DNA of 6,653 nucleotides, from NCBI GenBank assembly GCA_017629455.1, contig JAGBXE010000023.1, forward strand, positions 1 through 6,653. The letters are read 5' to 3'. The translations under genes were made by a program, and so were the position numbers. Numbering within the stretch: the stretch's first letter is position 1; each line of letters opens with the position of its first letter. Source of the DNA: Kiritimatiellia bacterium (GTDB taxonomy: Bacteria > Verrucomicrobiota > Kiritimatiellia > RFP12 > UBA1067). This document shows positions 5,281 to 6,653 of the stretch, one piece after another. Under the pieces are notes generated by a model that saw nothing but the letters and a program-made list of their open reading frames with translations, searched no databases and had not been told where the DNA came from.

Positions 5281-6653
5281 GCAAAATCTTGCATCGTTTT
5301 ACCTGAAGAGCCTACACGCCATGAGCGCTTTGTCGCTTCGGAGCTTCAGCATTGGACGCATGAACTTACGGGGGCGCGCTTGCCGATTTGCAGCGACGCG
5401 CCGAAGGGGTTTCAATCGATTAGATTTAAGACGTGCAGCGATTCGGAAATTTCGGAAGAAGGTTTTAAGATTTCTGCAACAGACGATAGCCTTGTAATTA
5501 AGTCGCGCCGGCCGTTCCCGCTTACGTGTGCGCTTTATTGGCTGCTGAATAGGTTTGGTGGCATCTACTGGTGCGATCCGGAGTCGGGTGCAGATTTTAA
5601 GAAGCTTTCGGATTTTTCCATTCCCGACGGTGAATATCTTCGCAACCCCATGCCAAAGCGTCAGCCGCTTGTGCCAGGTTTGCCTGGGCCTGAACTGACG
5701 CGCAAGGTTACCGAGTGGAATGTGCATAATGGCTTTAGGCCGAATATCGATGTTTCATCAGATTATGCTCTTGATATTGGGCTGGAGCCTCTATTACATA
5801 TCGGCGGCTCGCTTGGCGATCGTATCTGGATGGCCGAGACTAATGAAACTGAAATCGCTGCCGAAATCGAAAGGCTTAAAAAGACTGGCGAAGATTTGAC
5901 GCGGTGCAAGGATCGCAAGCCTGCAACGCTGCGCAAAGTGGCACAGACGTTTCTCCAAATAAGAAAGCATCCTGAGCGTTTTCCGCTTATTAACGGAAAA
6001 CGCTGCCCAACGGGAACTGATTTCAGGTGGGGATACGTAGTCGGCGAGAAAGTTGGCGAGCCGTGCCTATCTAATATTTCAACGCGCAAATATCTCCTTG
6101 AGAGGCTGAAATCTGAACGCGCCAAAGCGCTACCCGGTGCGATTGTGACATATGGGCTAGCATGCGATGATAATTCGCAGTGGTGCGAATGTTCTGATTG
6201 CGCAAAGCTGTTAACGAGCCTTGGAAATTCTTCATCCGACGAACGCGCAAGCGATCTTTGGTGGGATTTTATCAATTGGATTGCTCCGAGGCTTTTAGAA
6301 GGTGATTTGAATGCTCGCGTTACTACGCTTATTTATCTTAATTACCGTCAGCCTCCAAAGCGCATTAAGCCTATTGTGTGCGACGAAGAGAGAATGGCTG
6401 TAATTATTTGCCCGCATGGGCGCTGTCATCTTCATTCATTGAATGATCCTAAGTGTCCTACAAATCCGAAATACCTTAAAATGATTTCGCAATGGTCCGA
6501 AATGGGCTTTAGGGCGCACACCTTTGAGTATCATTGCCAACTGCCCGGCAAGGGAAATTATGCCTTTATCGAAAAGCCGTGGGTTGAAGATCTCAAGTGG
6601 TATGCGGAAAATAAAGTTAGCCACACATCTGGCAGGGCTTTGGATGATGATGA
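5233..6653 (+). CDS. DUF4838 protein with GH67/GH20-like N-terminal domain (3' end outside window)
   Basis: The frame is open from the ATG at 5233 to the right edge (473 residues) with no stop, so the C-terminus is missing. After a hydrophobic leader (residues 1-13), residues about 20-120 resemble the N-terminal domain of alpha-glucuronidases and GH20-type enzymes: IVLPEEPTRHERFVASELQ, then the THELTGARLPI segment, SLVIKSRRPFPLTCALYWLL (86-105) and FGGIYWCDPESG (108-119). Residues about 190-473 match the DUF4838 pattern: HPERFPLINGKR (246-257), ACDDNSQWCECSDC (310-323) with a C-x-C-x-x-C cluster, IICPHGRCHLH (391-401), a Cys at 408 and W421. DUF4838 proteins are common in polysaccharide-degrading loci of Lentisphaerota, Verrucomicrobiota and Planctomycetota, but as far as I know their reaction is not established; a glycosidase or glycan-binding role is inferred. 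Members are often well above 600 residues, so a substantial C-terminal part is probably missing. It follows gene 2 by 24 bases and was probably co-transcribed with it. Confidence 0.85.
   Translation, partial: MFLAFLFAFSLVEGGQAKSCIVLPEEPTRHERFVASELQHWTHELTGARLPICSDAPKGFQSIRFKTCSDSEISEEGFKISATDDSLVIKSRRPFPLTCALYWLLNRFGGIYWCDPESGADFKKLSDFSIPDGEYLRNPMPKRQPLVPGLPGPELTRKVTEWNVHNGFRPNIDVSSDYALDIGLEPLLHIGGSLGDRIWMAETNETEIAAEIERLKKTGEDLTRCKDRKPATLRKVAQTFLQIRKHPERFPLINGKRCPTGTDFRWGYVVGEKVGEPCLSNISTRKYLLERLKSERAKALPGAIVTYGLACDDNSQWCECSDCAKLLTSLGNSSSDERASDLWWDFINWIAPRLLEGDLNARVTTLIYLNYRQPPKRIKPIVCDEERMAVIICPHGRCHLHSLNDPKCPTNPKYLKMISQWSEMGFRAHTFEYHCQLPGKGNYAFIEKPWVEDLKWYAENKVSHTSGRALDDD

Noticed and set aside
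5290..5292. Lipoprotein cysteine (C20) in gene 3
   Set aside because: The preceding residues A-K-S do not form a lipobox; a Lys at -2 is not tolerated in known lipoboxes.
5299..5727. 142-codon open frame on the - strand near the start of gene 3
   Set aside because: Antisense to the GH67/GH20-like N-terminal domain of gene 3. The product is Arg-rich with no motif, consistent with a shadow.
5763..6275. 170-codon open frame on the - strand
   Set aside because: It is antisense to the DUF4838-coding frame of gene 3, which carries the conserved Cys cluster. The - strand product is low-information and Ser/Arg-rich, as shadows often are.
1..6653. Defence system, phage, transposon, CRISPR or structured RNA
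   Set aside because: I saw no terminal inverted repeats, transposase or integrase motifs, tandem spacer-repeat pattern, tRNA-like cloverleaf or long non-coding stretch. Nearly all of the window is coding for glycan- or surface-related proteins.

Overview
This window holds three closely packed coding regions, all on the + strand and in the same reading frame. The first is cut by the left edge and the third by the right edge. They look like one transcription unit: the gaps are 12 and 24 bases, each downstream start has its own Shine-Dalgarno-like sequence, and I see no terminator or promoter between them. I found no RNA gene, mobile element, CRISPR array or stretch of more than 300 bases without a gene.

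Layout. Positions 1-1578 are the C-terminal 525 residues of a large surface or secreted beta-helix protein with autotransporter-associated beta-strand (PATR-type) repeats. It has no recognisable outer-membrane barrel at its end. Positions 1591-5208 are a complete 1205-residue multidomain protein. I read it as two N-terminal carbohydrate-binding-like beta-sandwiches, a mixed beta region, a TIM-barrel domain resembling clan GH-A glycoside hydrolases (candidate catalytic pair E661/E787), a C-terminal beta-sandwich typical of such enzymes, and a final jelly-roll-like module. From 5233 to the right edge runs the N-terminal 473 residues of a DUF4838 protein: an N-terminal domain like those of GH67/GH20 enzymes, then the Cys-rich DUF4838 domain. 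Because this ORF never meets a stop inside the window, it is easy to miss in a search for complete ORFs.

Organism. This is inference from gene content only. Beta-helix PATR proteins without barrels, large modular glycosidases and DUF4838 proteins together point to the Verrucomicrobiota/Kiritimatiellota/Lentisphaerota group, possibly a gut or other polysaccharide-degrading lineage. No taxonomic marker gene is present.

Function. The likely theme is extracytoplasmic polysaccharide or glycoprotein-glycan breakdown, with a surface beta-helix protein beside two putative glycan-active proteins. No SusC/SusD pair, sulfatase, transporter or regulator is visible. The most interesting points are the uncharacterised GH-A-like protein and a short shared leader (FSL[M/V]E) with no basic residues at the starts of genes 2 and 3. 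I see no defence system, recoding device or other unprecedented system.
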